Shown piece by piece: positions 1 through 8,431 of a stretch of 64,000 nucleotides of DNA. A model generated the notes under the pieces. It was not told the DNA's origin. It saw only the letters and a list, made by a program, of their open reading frames with translations, and did not search any database. The translations under genes were made by a program, and so were the position numbers. Each line of letters opens with the position of its first letter. Within the stretch, counting starts at the first letter, position 1. The DNA comes from Sciscionella sediminilitoris (GTDB lineage: Bacteria; Actinomycetota; Actinomycetes; Mycobacteriales; Pseudonocardiaceae): the NCBI RefSeq assembly GCF_000737195.2, contig NZ_JALM01000015.1:1-64000 (forward strand), given 5' to 3'.

Positions 1-32
1 AGAAGGTACCGGACTTTCTTACGTCGGACCGA

Positions 33-752
33 TCAGGCCGAGGCCTCGTCGGTGAGCAGGTTGCGGGTGCGGTTCGGGTCGACCGGGATACCCGGGCCCA
101 TCGTGGTGGTGAAGGTGACCTTCTTCAGGTAACGGCCCTTCGCCGCCGAGGGCTTGTTCCGCAGCACCTCGTCGAGCGCGGCCGCGTAGTTCTCCACGAG
201 CTTCTCCGGCTCGAAGGAGGCCTTCCCGATGATCAGGTGCAGGTTCGCCTGCTTGTCCACCCGGAAGTTGATCTTGCCGCCCTTGATGTCCTGCACCGCC
301 TTGGTGACCGCAGGGGTCACGGTGCCGGTCTTCGGGTTCGGCATCAGGCCACGCGGACCGAGCACCCGCGCGATCCGGCCGACCTTGGCCATCTGGTCCG
401 GGGTGGCGATCGCGGCGTCGAACTCGAGCCAGCCGCCCTGGATCCGCTCGATCAGCTCGTCCGAGCCGACCACGTCGGCGCCGGCGGCCTCGGCCTCGGC
501 GGCCTTGTCGCCGGTCGCGAAGACGATCACCCGGGCGGTCTTACCCGTGCCGTTCGGCAGGTTGACCGTGCCGCGCACCATCTGGTCCGCCTTGCGCGGG
601 TCCACGCCGAGCCGCATGGCGACCTCGACGGTGGCGTCCTGCTTGATCTTCGAGGTTTCCTTGGCGAGACCCACCGCCTCGAGCGGGGTGTAGAGCCGAT
701 CGCGGTCGATGAGCTCATCCGCGGCGCGGTACGCCTTGCTGCGCTTTGCCAT
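33..752 (-). CDS. rplA: 50S ribosomal protein L1
   Basis: Ribosomal protein L1 of the large-subunit L1 stalk, 239 aa, full length for the family. It opens [11 protein letters not shown] and carries the conserved [13 protein letters not shown] segment in its second half. The ATG follows a strong AAGGAGGA site. In most bacteria L1 also represses its own operon by binding the rplK-rplA mRNA. Here the gene upstream is nusG, only 90 bp away, and rplK is not between them. That is unusual and could change how L1 autoregulation works. The next gene of the usual cluster (rplJ) would lie outside the window. Confidence 0.98.
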   Translation of the reverse strand: MAKRSKAYRAADELIDRDRLYTPLEAVGLAKETSKIKQDATVEVAMRLGVDPRKADQMVRGTVNLPNGTGKTARVIVFATGDKAAEAEAAGADVVGSDELIERIQGGWLEFDAAIATPDQMAKVGRIARVLGPRGLMPNPKTGTVTPAVTKAVQDIKGGKINFRVDKQANLHLIIGKASFEPEKLVENYAAALDEVLRNKPSAAKGRYLKKVTFTTTMGPGIPVDPNRTRNLLTDEASA

Positions 753-842
753 GACTGTTCCTCCTTCAGGAAGCAGCTGTGGTCCGGGCCAGCGCGTGGC
801 CCTCCCACGAATTTCCGGTTTCCTCTTTAGCGGGATGTTCCG

Positions 843-1700
<858 letters not shown>

Positions 1701-1721
1701 TCATCGATATGTCCAAGCGCC

Positions 1722-2180
1722 TCAACCGAAGATGTAGAAGATGCCCTTCGTCAGGCCGTAGTCGAGGCCGAAGATGAACGCGGTCATCACGACGACGAAC
1801 ACCAGCACGACCGTGAAGTAGGTGATCATCTGCTTACGCGTCGGCCAGATGACCTTGCGCAGTTCGGCGACGACCTCCCGGAGGAACCGGCCGAGCCGCT
1901 TGAACACCGACGGCTTGTCCGCCTTGACCTCGCCGTCCCTGGTCGGGGTAGGGCGCCCCTTCTTTTCGGTTGTGGCACCACTGGCCGCCGGGCGCGTGGT
2001 GTCCCGTTCGGAGCGCTTCGCACCCGGCCTCGCCGGTTTCCCGGTCTCACCAGCTGCCCGAGCGGCGGCGCGGCGGCGTTCCCTGCGATCCGCCGCGGTC
2101 GTCGGACGGGACGGCTGGGACGCTTCGGAGTCGTCGCGCTTCTCGCGCTCGCGACCCGCGTCGCCTTCGTCCTCGGTCAC
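1722..2180 (-). CDS. secE: Preprotein translocase subunit SecE
   Basis: SecE clamps SecY in the Sec translocon. The 152-aa product has a charged, disordered N-terminal stretch of about 95 residues. The conserved amphipathic segment ([19 protein letters not shown]) and one C-terminal membrane helix follow. I place the start at the GTG at 2180, behind GGAGGGACGCC. A longer frame runs upstream into the tRNA-Trp gene and cannot be right. Long N-terminal extensions are usual for actinobacterial SecE. Confidence 0.95.
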   Translation of the reverse strand: MTEDEGDAGREREKRDDSEASQPSRPTTAADRRERRRAAARAAGETGKPARPGAKRSERDTTRPAASGATTEKKGRPTPTRDGEVKADKPSVFKRLGRFLREVVAELRKVIWPTRKQMITYFTVVLVFVVVMTAFIFGLDYGLTKGIFYIFG

Positions 2181-2234
2181 GGCGTCCCTCCGCTCGACAG
2201 TGGGGTTTCTCGGTTCGTCCGGCAACGTTGTGCG

Positions 2235-2307
<73 letters not shown>

Positions 2308-2456
2308 TCGTGCGCCCTGATACGCGGGTATCAGGTCACCCGAGAATTGCAGTGTACGGCACGACCACGGCCGGGTACTCGACCGGGTTTGCCATCCCGG
2401 CCCCACCCCCGCGACCTGGTGTGAATCCGGCCACCCGGTTCTGCGAGAATCGGGAT

Positions 2457-3683
2457 ATGACCGCAAGCGCATCAGCCCCCGCATCAGCCCGTCTCTCCGC
2501 GCGCATCGGCGGGATCGCCGAGTCCGCGACCCTCGCCGTCGACGCGAAGGCGAAGGCACTCAAGGCGCAGGGGCGCCCGGTCATCGGATTCGGCGCGGGC
2601 CAGCCGGACTTCCCGACACCCGACTACATCGTCGAGGCCGCGCGCGAGGCCTGCGGGCAGCGCGCCAACCACGGCTACACCGGCGCGGCGGGGCTTCCCG
2701 AACTGCGCGAGGCGATCGCGGAGAAGACCCGGCGCGACTCCGGGTACGCCGTCGAGGCCTCCCAGGTCCTGGTCACCAACGGCGGGAAGCAGGCCGTGTA
2801 CAACGCCTTCGCCGCGCTCTGCGACCCGGGCGACGAGGTGCTGCTCCCGGCGCCGTACTGGACCACCTACCCGGAGGCGATCACCCTCGCGGGCGGGGTT
2901 CCGGTGCAGGTCACCGCGGACGAGTCGACCGGGTACCTGGTCAGCGTCGAGCAGCTGGAGGCCGCCCGCACCCCGCGTACCAAGGTGCTGCTGTTCAACT
3001 CCCCGTCGAACCCCTCCGGTGCCGTGTACCCGCGCGAGCAGGTCGAGGCCATCGGGCGCTGGGCCGCCGAGCACGACATCTGGGTGGTCACCGACGAGAT
3101 CTACGAGCACCTGCTCTACGACGGTGCCGAGGCACCCTCGCTGCCCGTGGTCGTTCCGGAGATCGCCGACCGGACCCTGGTGCTCAACGGGGTGGCCAAG
3201 ACCTACGCCATGACCGGCTGGCGAGTCGGCTGGGTGATCGGCCCGGACGACATCATCAAGGCGCTGTCCAACTTCCAGTCGCACCTGTGCGGGAACGTGT
3301 CCAACGTGGCCCAGCGCGCCGCCCTGGCCGCGGTGGCCGGCCCGCTCGACGCGGTGCACGAGATGCACGCCGCCTTCGACGCGCGCCGCCGCGAGATCGT
3401 GCCGCTGCTCAATGACATCCCCGGCGTGGAGTGCCCTACCCCGCAGGGCGCCTTCTACGCGTACCCGAGCGTCAAGGGCCTGATCGGCAAGGAGCTGCGC
3501 GGCCAGCGCCCGCAGAACTCGGTCGAGCTCGCCGCCCTGGTGCTCGAGCACGCCGAGGTCGCCGTGGTGCCGGGCGAGGCCTTCGGTACGCCCGGCTACT
3601 TCCGGCTCTCCTACGCGCTCGACGCCGAGGACATGGTCACCGGCGTGCGGCGCATGGGTGAATTCCTCCGGGAAGCCGAGTAG
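2457..3683 (+). CDS. aspC: Pyridoxal phosphate aminotransferase, aspartate aminotransferase type
   Basis: Class I/II fold-type I aminotransferase, 408 aa, likely aspartate:2-oxoglutarate transamination. The PLP lysine is about K248 in [16 protein letters not shown]. Other family marks are [11 protein letters not shown], the [12 protein letters not shown] segment and the C-terminal FRLSYA with the substrate-carboxylate arginine. The ATG at 2457 begins [20 protein letters not shown], the usual N-terminus of actinobacterial AspC. The same frame stays open upstream through secE and nusG, but that part is antisense and not real. The gene diverges from tRNA-Trp/secE. Confidence 0.93.
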   Translation: MTASASAPASARLSARIGGIAESATLAVDAKAKALKAQGRPVIGFGAGQPDFPTPDYIVEAAREACGQRANHGYTGAAGLPELREAIAEKTRRDSGYAVEASQVLVTNGGKQAVYNAFAALCDPGDEVLLPAPYWTTYPEAITLAGGVPVQVTADESTGYLVSVEQLEAARTPRTKVLLFNSPSNPSGAVYPREQVEAIGRWAAEHDIWVVTDEIYEHLLYDGAEAPSLPVVVPEIADRTLVLNGVAKTYAMTGWRVGWVIGPDDIIKALSNFQSHLCGNVSNVAQRAALAAVAGPLDAVHEMHAAFDARRREIVPLLNDIPGVECPTPQGAFYAYPSVKGLIGKELRGQRPQNSVELAALVLEHAEVAVVPGEAFGTPGYFRLSYALDAEDMVTGVRRMGEFLREAE

Positions 3684-3693
3684 CTTCGCGCGG

Positions 3694-4098
3694 TCAGTGG
3701 GCGAGCCGTGCGCGGGCCTCGTCACTGACCGGGGTGAAGTAGTTGACCAGGTTGCCGTCGGGGTCGCGGAACAGCAGGGAGCGGTTCCCCCACGGCATCG
3801 TGGTCGGCTGCTGCACGATCTCGGGGGCGAGGTCCAGGCTGGTCAGCCGCTCGAATTCGCGGTCGACGTCCTCGACGAGGAATTCGAGGATCGCGGTCCG
3901 GTTCGATTCGGGCACGGCCGCCCCGGCGCTGAACAGCGTCATTGTCTCGGCGCTGCCGATGGCCAAGGTGCACGACTGGCCGACGAACTCGGCGAACTGC
4001 TCGGCGGGCCGCCGCGCCTGGATACCGGTCACCTGCTCGTAGAACTGCACGAGCCGGTCGACGTCGTTGGTGATGACGCGGACAGAAGCAAGCTGCAC
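3694..4098 (-). CDS. VOC (glyoxalase/bleomycin resistance) family protein
   Basis: Small 134-aa vicinal oxygen chelate protein with paired beta-alpha-beta-beta-beta units. It begins VQLASVRVITNDVDRLVQFYEQ and ends with the usual RDPDGNLVNYF. The start is a GTG behind GAAGGGA; an upstream in-frame ATG lacks support. Its substrate is unknown; relatives include glyoxalases, antibiotic-binding proteins and dioxygenases. It is transcribed away from the WYL regulator at 4211 across a 112-bp gap, so it is the likely target of that regulator. Confidence 0.85.
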   Translation of the reverse strand: MQLASVRVITNDVDRLVQFYEQVTGIQARRPAEQFAEFVGQSCTLAIGSAETMTLFSAGAAVPESNRTAILEFLVEDVDREFERLTSLDLAPEIVQQPTTMPWGNRSLLFRDPDGNLVNYFTPVSDEARARLAH

Positions 4099-4210
4099 GG
4101 TGGATCCCTTCGGTACTGGAGGGCGGTTCTGCATCCGTCCCTCCGTGGACATCCGCCACGCTAGAAGCAATACTGGACAGGATCCGCCCGGTATTGAGAA
4201 ACTTCCGCCC

Positions 4211-5176
4211 GTGACTCGGCCGATCGCCCGCGTACTGGCCGTGCTGGAGATCCTGCAGCGCGGGGGCACCTGGACCATCGCCGAGCTCGCCCGGCGGCTG
4301 GACGTGGACGAGCGCACCGTGCGCCGCTACATCGCGCACCTCCTCGATCTGGACATCCCGGTCCGCTCGGTACGCGGGCGGTACGGCGGGTATCGCCTTT
4401 CCCCCGGTTACCGGATGCCTCCGCTGATGCTCACCGACGAGGAGGCGCTCGCCGTGCTGCTCGGCCTGGTCGCGGGGCGGCGCGCCGGGCTGCTCAGCAC
4501 CTCGGCCGCGGCGGCCGAGAGCGCGGTCGCGAAGGTCCGCCGGGTGCTGCCCGAAGCGCTCGGCCGCAGGCTCGACGCGCTGCTGGAGATCGCCGACTTC
4601 ACCGCACCCGCCAGCGCGGCGCGCACCGCGGAGGCCGAGGTCCTGCTCACCGTGGCGGAGGCAGCCCGGGATCGCCGCCCGGTCGACCTCGGCTATCTCG
4701 CCGGGCACGGCGGCGCCAGCGAACGCGTCGTCCATCCCTACGGGATCGTGACCCACTCCGGCCGGTGGTATCTGACCGGTTTCGACTCCGCGAGCGAGCA
4801 GGTGCGCACCTTCCGCGTCGACCGGATCAGCAGCGTCGGGCTGCGCGCGGGAACGTTCGCGGTGCCTGAGGGATTCGATCCGGCCCAGCGGGTGCTCACG
4901 TCGATCGCCGAGGCACCGCACCGGTACGAGGTATCCGTGCGGATCCAGGCGACACCGGAACAGATCCGTGCCGTTTTCCCGCCGTCCATCGCCACCCTGG
5001 AAGAACTGGATCCGGGCCCGTCCTGGGTGCGGGCCCGGATCCGGGCACAACGGCTGGAGTGGCTACCGCCCCTGCTCGCCGCGCTCGACCGGCCGTTCGT
5101 GATCGAAGGCCCCGATGCCCTCCGCGAACTGGTGCGGGCACTGGCCGGTCGGCTCGCCGAGCACGCCGGGGCCTGA
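4211..5176 (+). CDS. HTH/WYL-domain transcriptional regulator (YafY/DeoR-like)
   Basis: 321-aa regulator with an N-terminal winged helix (about residues 8-55, with TIAELARRLDVDERTVRRYI as reading helix) and a WYL ligand-binding domain (HPYGIVTHSGRWYLTGFDSASEQVRTFRVDRI). A WCX-type C-terminal region follows. WYL regulators often sense nucleic-acid or small-molecule ligands; the ligand here is unknown. The start is a GTG with no clear Shine-Dalgarno. It diverges from the VOC gene and converges with the EamA gene, leaving 9 bp between stops. Confidence 0.9.
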   Translation: MTRPIARVLAVLEILQRGGTWTIAELARRLDVDERTVRRYIAHLLDLDIPVRSVRGRYGGYRLSPGYRMPPLMLTDEEALAVLLGLVAGRRAGLLSTSAAAAESAVAKVRRVLPEALGRRLDALLEIADFTAPASAARTAEAEVLLTVAEAARDRRPVDLGYLAGHGGASERVVHPYGIVTHSGRWYLTGFDSASEQVRTFRVDRISSVGLRAGTFAVPEGFDPAQRVLTSIAEAPHRYEVSVRIQATPEQIRAVFPPSIATLEELDPGPSWVRARIRAQRLEWLPPLLAALDRPFVIEGPDALRELVRALAGRLAEHAGA

Positions 5177-5185
5177 TCCCGGGTT

Positions 5186-6085
5186 TCAGCGGCCGCGCAG
5201 GGTGGTGAGCGCGAGCCCGATCCCGATCAGCGCGGCGCCGACCCAGGCGAGCGCGCCGAGCCGCTCACCCACCACGAACACGCTGAGCACGGCGGCCACC
5301 ACGGGCTCGAACAGAGTGAGCGTGGCGACCGCGGTCACCCGCAGCTGCCGCAAACCGGCCCCGTAGAGCACGTAGGCCACCGACATCGGCACCAGGGCCA
5401 GATAGGCGGTCACCACGAGCCCACTGCCACGCAGCAGGGGCGCGCCGGTCGCCACGAACACCGGGATGAGCACGACCGTGCCGAGCCCGAACAACAGCCC
5501 GACCACGGCCCGCGAGGAGTGCCCGGCGCCGATCAATCGCCCGGCCGCGAATGTGTACCCCGCGTAGCTCGCCCCGCTCACCAGCCCGAGCAGCACCCCG
5601 AGCACCGGTTGGGTGCCCGCGCCGGGCCCTTCCCCGCCGAGCACGAGCGCGGCCACCCCGATCGCGCTGATCGCGGTGGCCAGCAGCCAGGTCCGGTCCA
5701 GGCGGGCGCCGTCCAGGAACCGTTCGAGCAGGGCCGCGAACACCGGGGAGGATCCGATGGTCACCACGGTGCCCACCGCGACCCCGGCGAGGCTCATCGA
5801 GCTGTAGAAGGCGAGCGGATAGATCGCCGCGTTCGCCGCCCCGAGCAGCGCGGTGACCACCGAGGTCCGCCCGGCCCGCAGCGGTCGCAACGCCGTGCGC
5901 CCGGCGAGGGCGAGCAGCACGAGGCCACCGATCCCCATGGTCGCCGCGCCGATCGACACCCCCGATGCGGCCCGTGGCGCGAAACTGGCCGCCGTTCCCG
6001 TTGTCCCCCAGAGACCGGCCGCGCCGAGCACGAACACCGCGCCCCTGGTCGTGGCCGGCCCGGATCGATACTCCTGTACTGACAT
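5186..6085 (-). CDS. EamA/DMT-superfamily transporter
   Basis: 299-aa inner-membrane protein with ten predicted helices in two EamA repeats (first GAVFVLGAAGLWGTTG, second LGVLLGLVSGASYAGYTFAAGR). It belongs to the drug/metabolite transporter superfamily and probably exports a small metabolite or drug. AAGGGATGG sits 4-8 nt before the second ATG (6085), which I prefer to the ATG at 6091. The 160 bp upstream hold a proline-rich leader peptide and an intrinsic terminator, so expression is probably controlled by attenuation. Confidence 0.9.
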   Translation of the reverse strand: MSVQEYRSGPATTRGAVFVLGAAGLWGTTGTAASFAPRAASGVSIGAATMGIGGLVLLALAGRTALRPLRAGRTSVVTALLGAANAAIYPLAFYSSMSLAGVAVGTVVTIGSSPVFAALLERFLDGARLDRTWLLATAISAIGVAALVLGGEGPGAGTQPVLGVLLGLVSGASYAGYTFAAGRLIGAGHSSRAVVGLLFGLGTVVLIPVFVATGAPLLRGSGLVVTAYLALVPMSVAYVLYGAGLRQLRVTAVATLTLFEPVVAAVLSVFVVGERLGALAWVGAALIGIGLALTTLRGR

Positions 6086-6165
6086 GTCCATCCCTTGAAT
6101 CGCCGCTGCAATGACCCGGGAGTCGGCAGCACACGATGGCCGTACCCGGACTCACCGGGTCGGCG

Positions 6166-6192
6166 AAAAACGGCTGCCGGATCAGGCAGCCG
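6166..6192 (-). terminator. Intrinsic terminator/attenuator upstream of the EamA gene
   Basis: On the minus strand CGGCTGCC, a 6-nt loop and GGCAGCCG form a perfect 8-bp GC-rich stem followed at once by five T residues. It lies after the SDR gene and before the EamA gene. The first stem arm is also the last codons of the leader peptide, and the stop codon lies in the loop. A ribosome at the end of the leader would therefore block the hairpin. Confidence 0.85.
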
Positions 6193-6235
6193 GTGGTGGA
6201 AGGACGACGCGCCAGTAGGAGTTCACGGGCCGCAT
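6182..6235 (-). CDS. Putative leader peptide (attenuator uORF) for the EamA transporter
   Basis: A short frame reads MRPVNSYWRVVLPPPAA and stops inside the terminator loop. If read from the GTG at 6226 it would be NSYWRVVLPPPAA behind the initiator. A TAGGAT -10 box (6239-6234) ends exactly 7 nt before that GTG, the spacing of leaderless actinobacterial mRNAs, so the GTG start is likely. Three consecutive proline codons are a known cause of ribosome slowing. Stalling there would cover the first terminator arm and allow read-through into the transporter. This is inference from layout; translation is not shown. Confidence 0.6.
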   Translation of the reverse strand: MRPVNSYWRVVLPPPAA

Positions 6236-6250
6236 CCTATCGAGAACGGC

Positions 6251-6967
6251 CTAGAAGCCGCCGCTCACCGGGAGGACGGCGCCGGTGACGAAGGAGGCGG
6301 CCGGGGAGAGCAGCCAGGCGATGGATTCGGCGATCTCCTCGGGGGTTCCCGCGCGGCCCATGGGAATCCTGGGGGCGACCCGCTCGATCCGGCCCGGTTC
6401 CCCGGCCGCGGCGTGCAGCCCGGTTTCCACGAGCCCGGCCGCGACGGCGTTCACCCGGATGCCGCGGTCGGCGACCTCGGCGGCCAGTCCGGTGGTCATG
6501 GTGTTGACCGCGGCCTTGCTCGCCGCGTAGGGCACCCATTCGCCGGGGGATCCGCGGAACGCCGCGGTCGAGGAGACGTTCACGATGGCCCCGCCGTTCA
6601 TCCTGGGCAGTGCGGCGCGGCAGCACAGGAACACCCCGGTCACGTTGACCTCGAGCATCCGGCGCACGACCTCGGGTTCGTGGGTGTGCAGCGGGCCGAT
6701 GTGATTTCCGGTGATGCCCGCGTTGTTGACCAGTGCGGTCAGCGGGCCGAGGTCGGCGGCCTCGGCGAACAGGGCGTCGACTTGTCCGGGGTCCGCGACG
6801 TCGGCGCGCAGCGCCGTGCCGCCGATCTCCCCGGCGACCGAGCGCGCGCCCGCTTCGTCGGCCGTGTAGTTGACCACCACGTGGTAGCCGGTCCCGGCGA
6901 GGATGCGTGCGGTGGCCGCGCCGATTCCCCGGGAGGCACCGGTGACGACGGCGACCGGTTCAGTCAA
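6251..6967 (-). CDS. Short-chain dehydrogenase/reductase (FabG-like)
   Basis: 238-aa Rossmann-fold NAD(P)H oxidoreductase. It has the nucleotide motif TGASRGIG near residue 9, NNAG, the catalytic serine in NVSST and YAASK, and ends VSGGF like 3-oxoacyl-ACP reductases. Translation appears to start at a TTG overlapping the hadB stop by 8 bp, so it is coupled to hadAB. This suggests a ketoacyl reductase working with the HadAB dehydratase. Mycobacteria have hadC at this place instead. Confidence 0.88.
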   Translation of the reverse strand: MTEPVAVVTGASRGIGAATARILAGTGYHVVVNYTADEAGARSVAGEIGGTALRADVADPGQVDALFAEAADLGPLTALVNNAGITGNHIGPLHTHEPEVVRRMLEVNVTGVFLCCRAALPRMNGGAIVNVSSTAAFRGSPGEWVPYAASKAAVNTMTTGLAAEVADRGIRVNAVAAGLVETGLHAAAGEPGRIERVAPRIPMGRAGTPEEIAESIAWLLSPAASFVTGAVLPVSGGF

Positions 6968-7367
6968 CGGCGACCTTGGCCACGGCCTTGCCGAGCACGG
7001 TCTGGCCCTGGCATTTGGCGGTGATCAGCACCTTGGCCACGCCTTCGCTCACCTCGCTGACCTTGCCGGTGAAGGTCACGGTGGCGCCGCTGCCGTCGTC
7101 GGGAACCGGGACCGGCCTGGTGAACCGAACCCCGTACTCGAGGACCTTGCCCGGATCTCCTGCCCAGTCGGTGACCAGGCGGCCGGCGAGGGCCATGGTG
7201 AGCATGCCGTGCGCGATCACGTCGGGGAGCCCGACCTCTTTCGCGAACCGCTCGTTCCAGTGGATGGGGTTGAAGTCGAGCGAGGCACCCGCGTAGCGCA
7301 CCAGGTTCTCGCGGGTGACGGTGACCTCGAGCGGGCCGAGCTCATCGCCCTTCGTCACGGTAGTCAT
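6960..7367 (-). CDS. hadB: MaoC-like (3R)-hydroxyacyl-ACP dehydratase subunit HadB
   Basis: 135-aa hot-dog protein bearing the hydratase motif (YAGASLDFNPIHWNERFAKE), with the Asp and His that form the active site in HadB and R-hydratases. It should dehydrate beta-hydroxyacyl-ACP as a heterodimer with HadA in type II fatty acid synthesis. Its ATG overlaps the hadA stop by 4 bp (ATGA). Order and pairing match the mycobacterial had locus. Confidence 0.9.
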   Translation of the reverse strand: MTTVTKGDELGPLEVTVTRENLVRYAGASLDFNPIHWNERFAKEVGLPDVIAHGMLTMALAGRLVTDWAGDPGKVLEYGVRFTRPVPVPDDGSGATVTFTGKVSEVSEGVAKVLITAKCQGQTVLGKAVAKVAVD

Positions 7368-7813
7368 GCCTCGTCACCCCGCACCACGAGTTGCGCGCGG
7401 CACACGCACACGAGTTCGGAGTCCTCGGCGTGCACCTCGGCGCGCATGGTGATGAAGTCGTTGCCCGCGCGGGCCATGATGTCCTCGATCGTCACGCTGA
7501 CCGCGATCCGGTCGCCTGCGTGTACCGGGCGCCGGTGATCGAAGCTCTGATCGCCGTGCACCATGCGCCCGTAGTCGAGCCCGAGTTCCGGGTCGCCGAC
7601 GATCACGTTGATCGCGCGCAGGTTTACGATCGTGAGGAAGGTCGGCGGGGCGATCACATCCGGGTGCCCGGCAGCCACCGCCGCGGCGGGGTCCAGGTAG
7701 ATCGGGTTGGTGTCCCCGATCGCCGCAGCGAACTCGGCGATCTTCTCCCGGCCGACCTCGTAGGTCTCGGTCGCCGGGTAATGCCTGCCGATGAAGTTCG
7801 GGTCGAGCGCCAC
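7364..7813 (-). CDS. hadA: (3R)-hydroxyacyl-ACP dehydratase subunit HadA
   Basis: 149-aa N-terminal MaoC-type hot-dog protein (MALDPNFIGRHYPATETYEV...). It has the substrate-tunnel subunit features (FAAAIGDTNPIYLD) but not the full catalytic D-x4-H motif, as expected of HadA. It starts at GTG, 25 bp after the rpmG stop, and overlaps hadB. The rpmG-hadA-hadB order is conserved across Actinomycetia, linking lipid synthesis to ribosome genes. Confidence 0.9.
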   Translation of the reverse strand: MALDPNFIGRHYPATETYEVGREKIAEFAAAIGDTNPIYLDPAAAVAAGHPDVIAPPTFLTIVNLRAINVIVGDPELGLDYGRMVHGDQSFDHRRPVHAGDRIAVSVTIEDIMARAGNDFITMRAEVHAEDSELVCVCRAQLVVRGDEA

Positions 7814-7838
7814 CGCGCGTCTTCCTCGTCAGTGAGTC

Positions 7839-8006
7839 TCAGCGAGTCTCTTTGTGCGTACGGTGCGCGCCGCAGTTCGGGCAGAACTTCTTCATCTCAA
7901 GACGGTCCGGGTCGTTGCGCCGGTTCTTCTTGGTGATGTAGTTGCGGTGCTTGCACTCCTCGCACGCCATCGTGATCTTCGGTCGCACGTCGGTAGAGGC
8001 AGCCAC
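7839..8006 (-). CDS. rpmG: 50S ribosomal protein L33 (zinc-binding type)
   Basis: 55-aa protein with two CxxC pairs (CEEC near residue 15 and CPNC near 42). This is the zinc-containing C+ form of L33, not the zinc-free form induced by zinc starvation. The GTG start follows AAAGG and the sequence ends HRTHKETR. It heads the rpmG-hadA-hadB unit and lies just downstream of tRNA-Met. Confidence 0.95.
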   Translation of the reverse strand: MAASTDVRPKITMACEECKHRNYITKKNRRNDPDRLEMKKFCPNCGAHRTHKETR

Positions 8007-8048
8007 GGGTCAAGCCTTTCGTCTTCTGTGCCTATCGGGTCGGTTCAG

Positions 8049-8121
8049 TAGCGGTGGCCGGACTTGAACCGGCGACACAACGATTATGAGCCGTTTGCTC
8101 TGCCAACTGAGCTACACCGCC
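8049..8121 (-). tRNA. tRNA-Met (anticodon CAT, elongator type)
   Basis: 73-nt cloverleaf beginning GGCGGTGTAGCTCAGTTGG with anticodon loop CTCATAA and T-arm GGTTCAAGTCC. The acceptor begins GGCGGTG and pairs at position 1 by a G-T wobble; it lacks the C1-A72 mismatch of initiator tRNA, hence elongator. CCA is not encoded. It stands 42 bp upstream of rpmG. Confidence 0.95.
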
Positions 8122-8187
8122 AAGCGAGCCTGAACCCTGCCCAGCTTACCCGCTGAACCCGACTCGACCACCCACCCAGGGGGTCCG

Positions 8188-8233
8188 GGGGACGAAGTCC
8201 CCTCGGGCCGGGGCGTGGGGGCTGCGCCCCCAC
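8188..8233. terminator. Two adjacent GC hairpins between tRNA-Thr and tRNA-Met
   Basis: GGGGAC/GTCCCC (8188-8202, loop GAA) and GTGGGGG/CCCCCAC (8215-8233) form two small stems in the 170-bp spacer. They probably terminate or process the tRNA-Thr transcript. There is no T-run. Such palindromes are common intergenic sequences in high-GC actinomycetes, so they may instead be short dispersed repeats. Confidence 0.45.
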
Positions 8234-8291
8234 AGTTGTCAGCGAGACGGCAAGGCCCACGCAATCCGTGGGCATACATCGCCCACTATCG

Positions 8292-8364
8292 AGCCCCTTT
8301 ACGGAATCGAACCGTAGACCTTCTCCTTACCATGGAGACGCTCTGCCGACTGAGCTAAAGGGGC
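8292..8364 (-). tRNA. tRNA-Thr (anticodon GGT)
   Basis: 73-nt cloverleaf starting GCCCCTTTAGCTCAGTCGG, anticodon loop ATGGTAA (GGT), T-arm TACGG/CCGTA, discriminator T, no encoded CCA. It is followed on the minus strand by the hairpins at 8188-8233 and then tRNA-Met. Confidence 0.95.
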
Positions 8365-8431
8365 GTGCTCGCCGCTTGCCCGCGAGCCTCCAAAAGACTA
8401 CATGGGCGTTCCGGGGCTCGTGCAGCGGGGG

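Noticed and set aside
8188-8233. CRISPR-like or IS-derived repeat
   Set aside because: Two unrelated short hairpins only; no repeated spacer structure and no second copy seen in the window.
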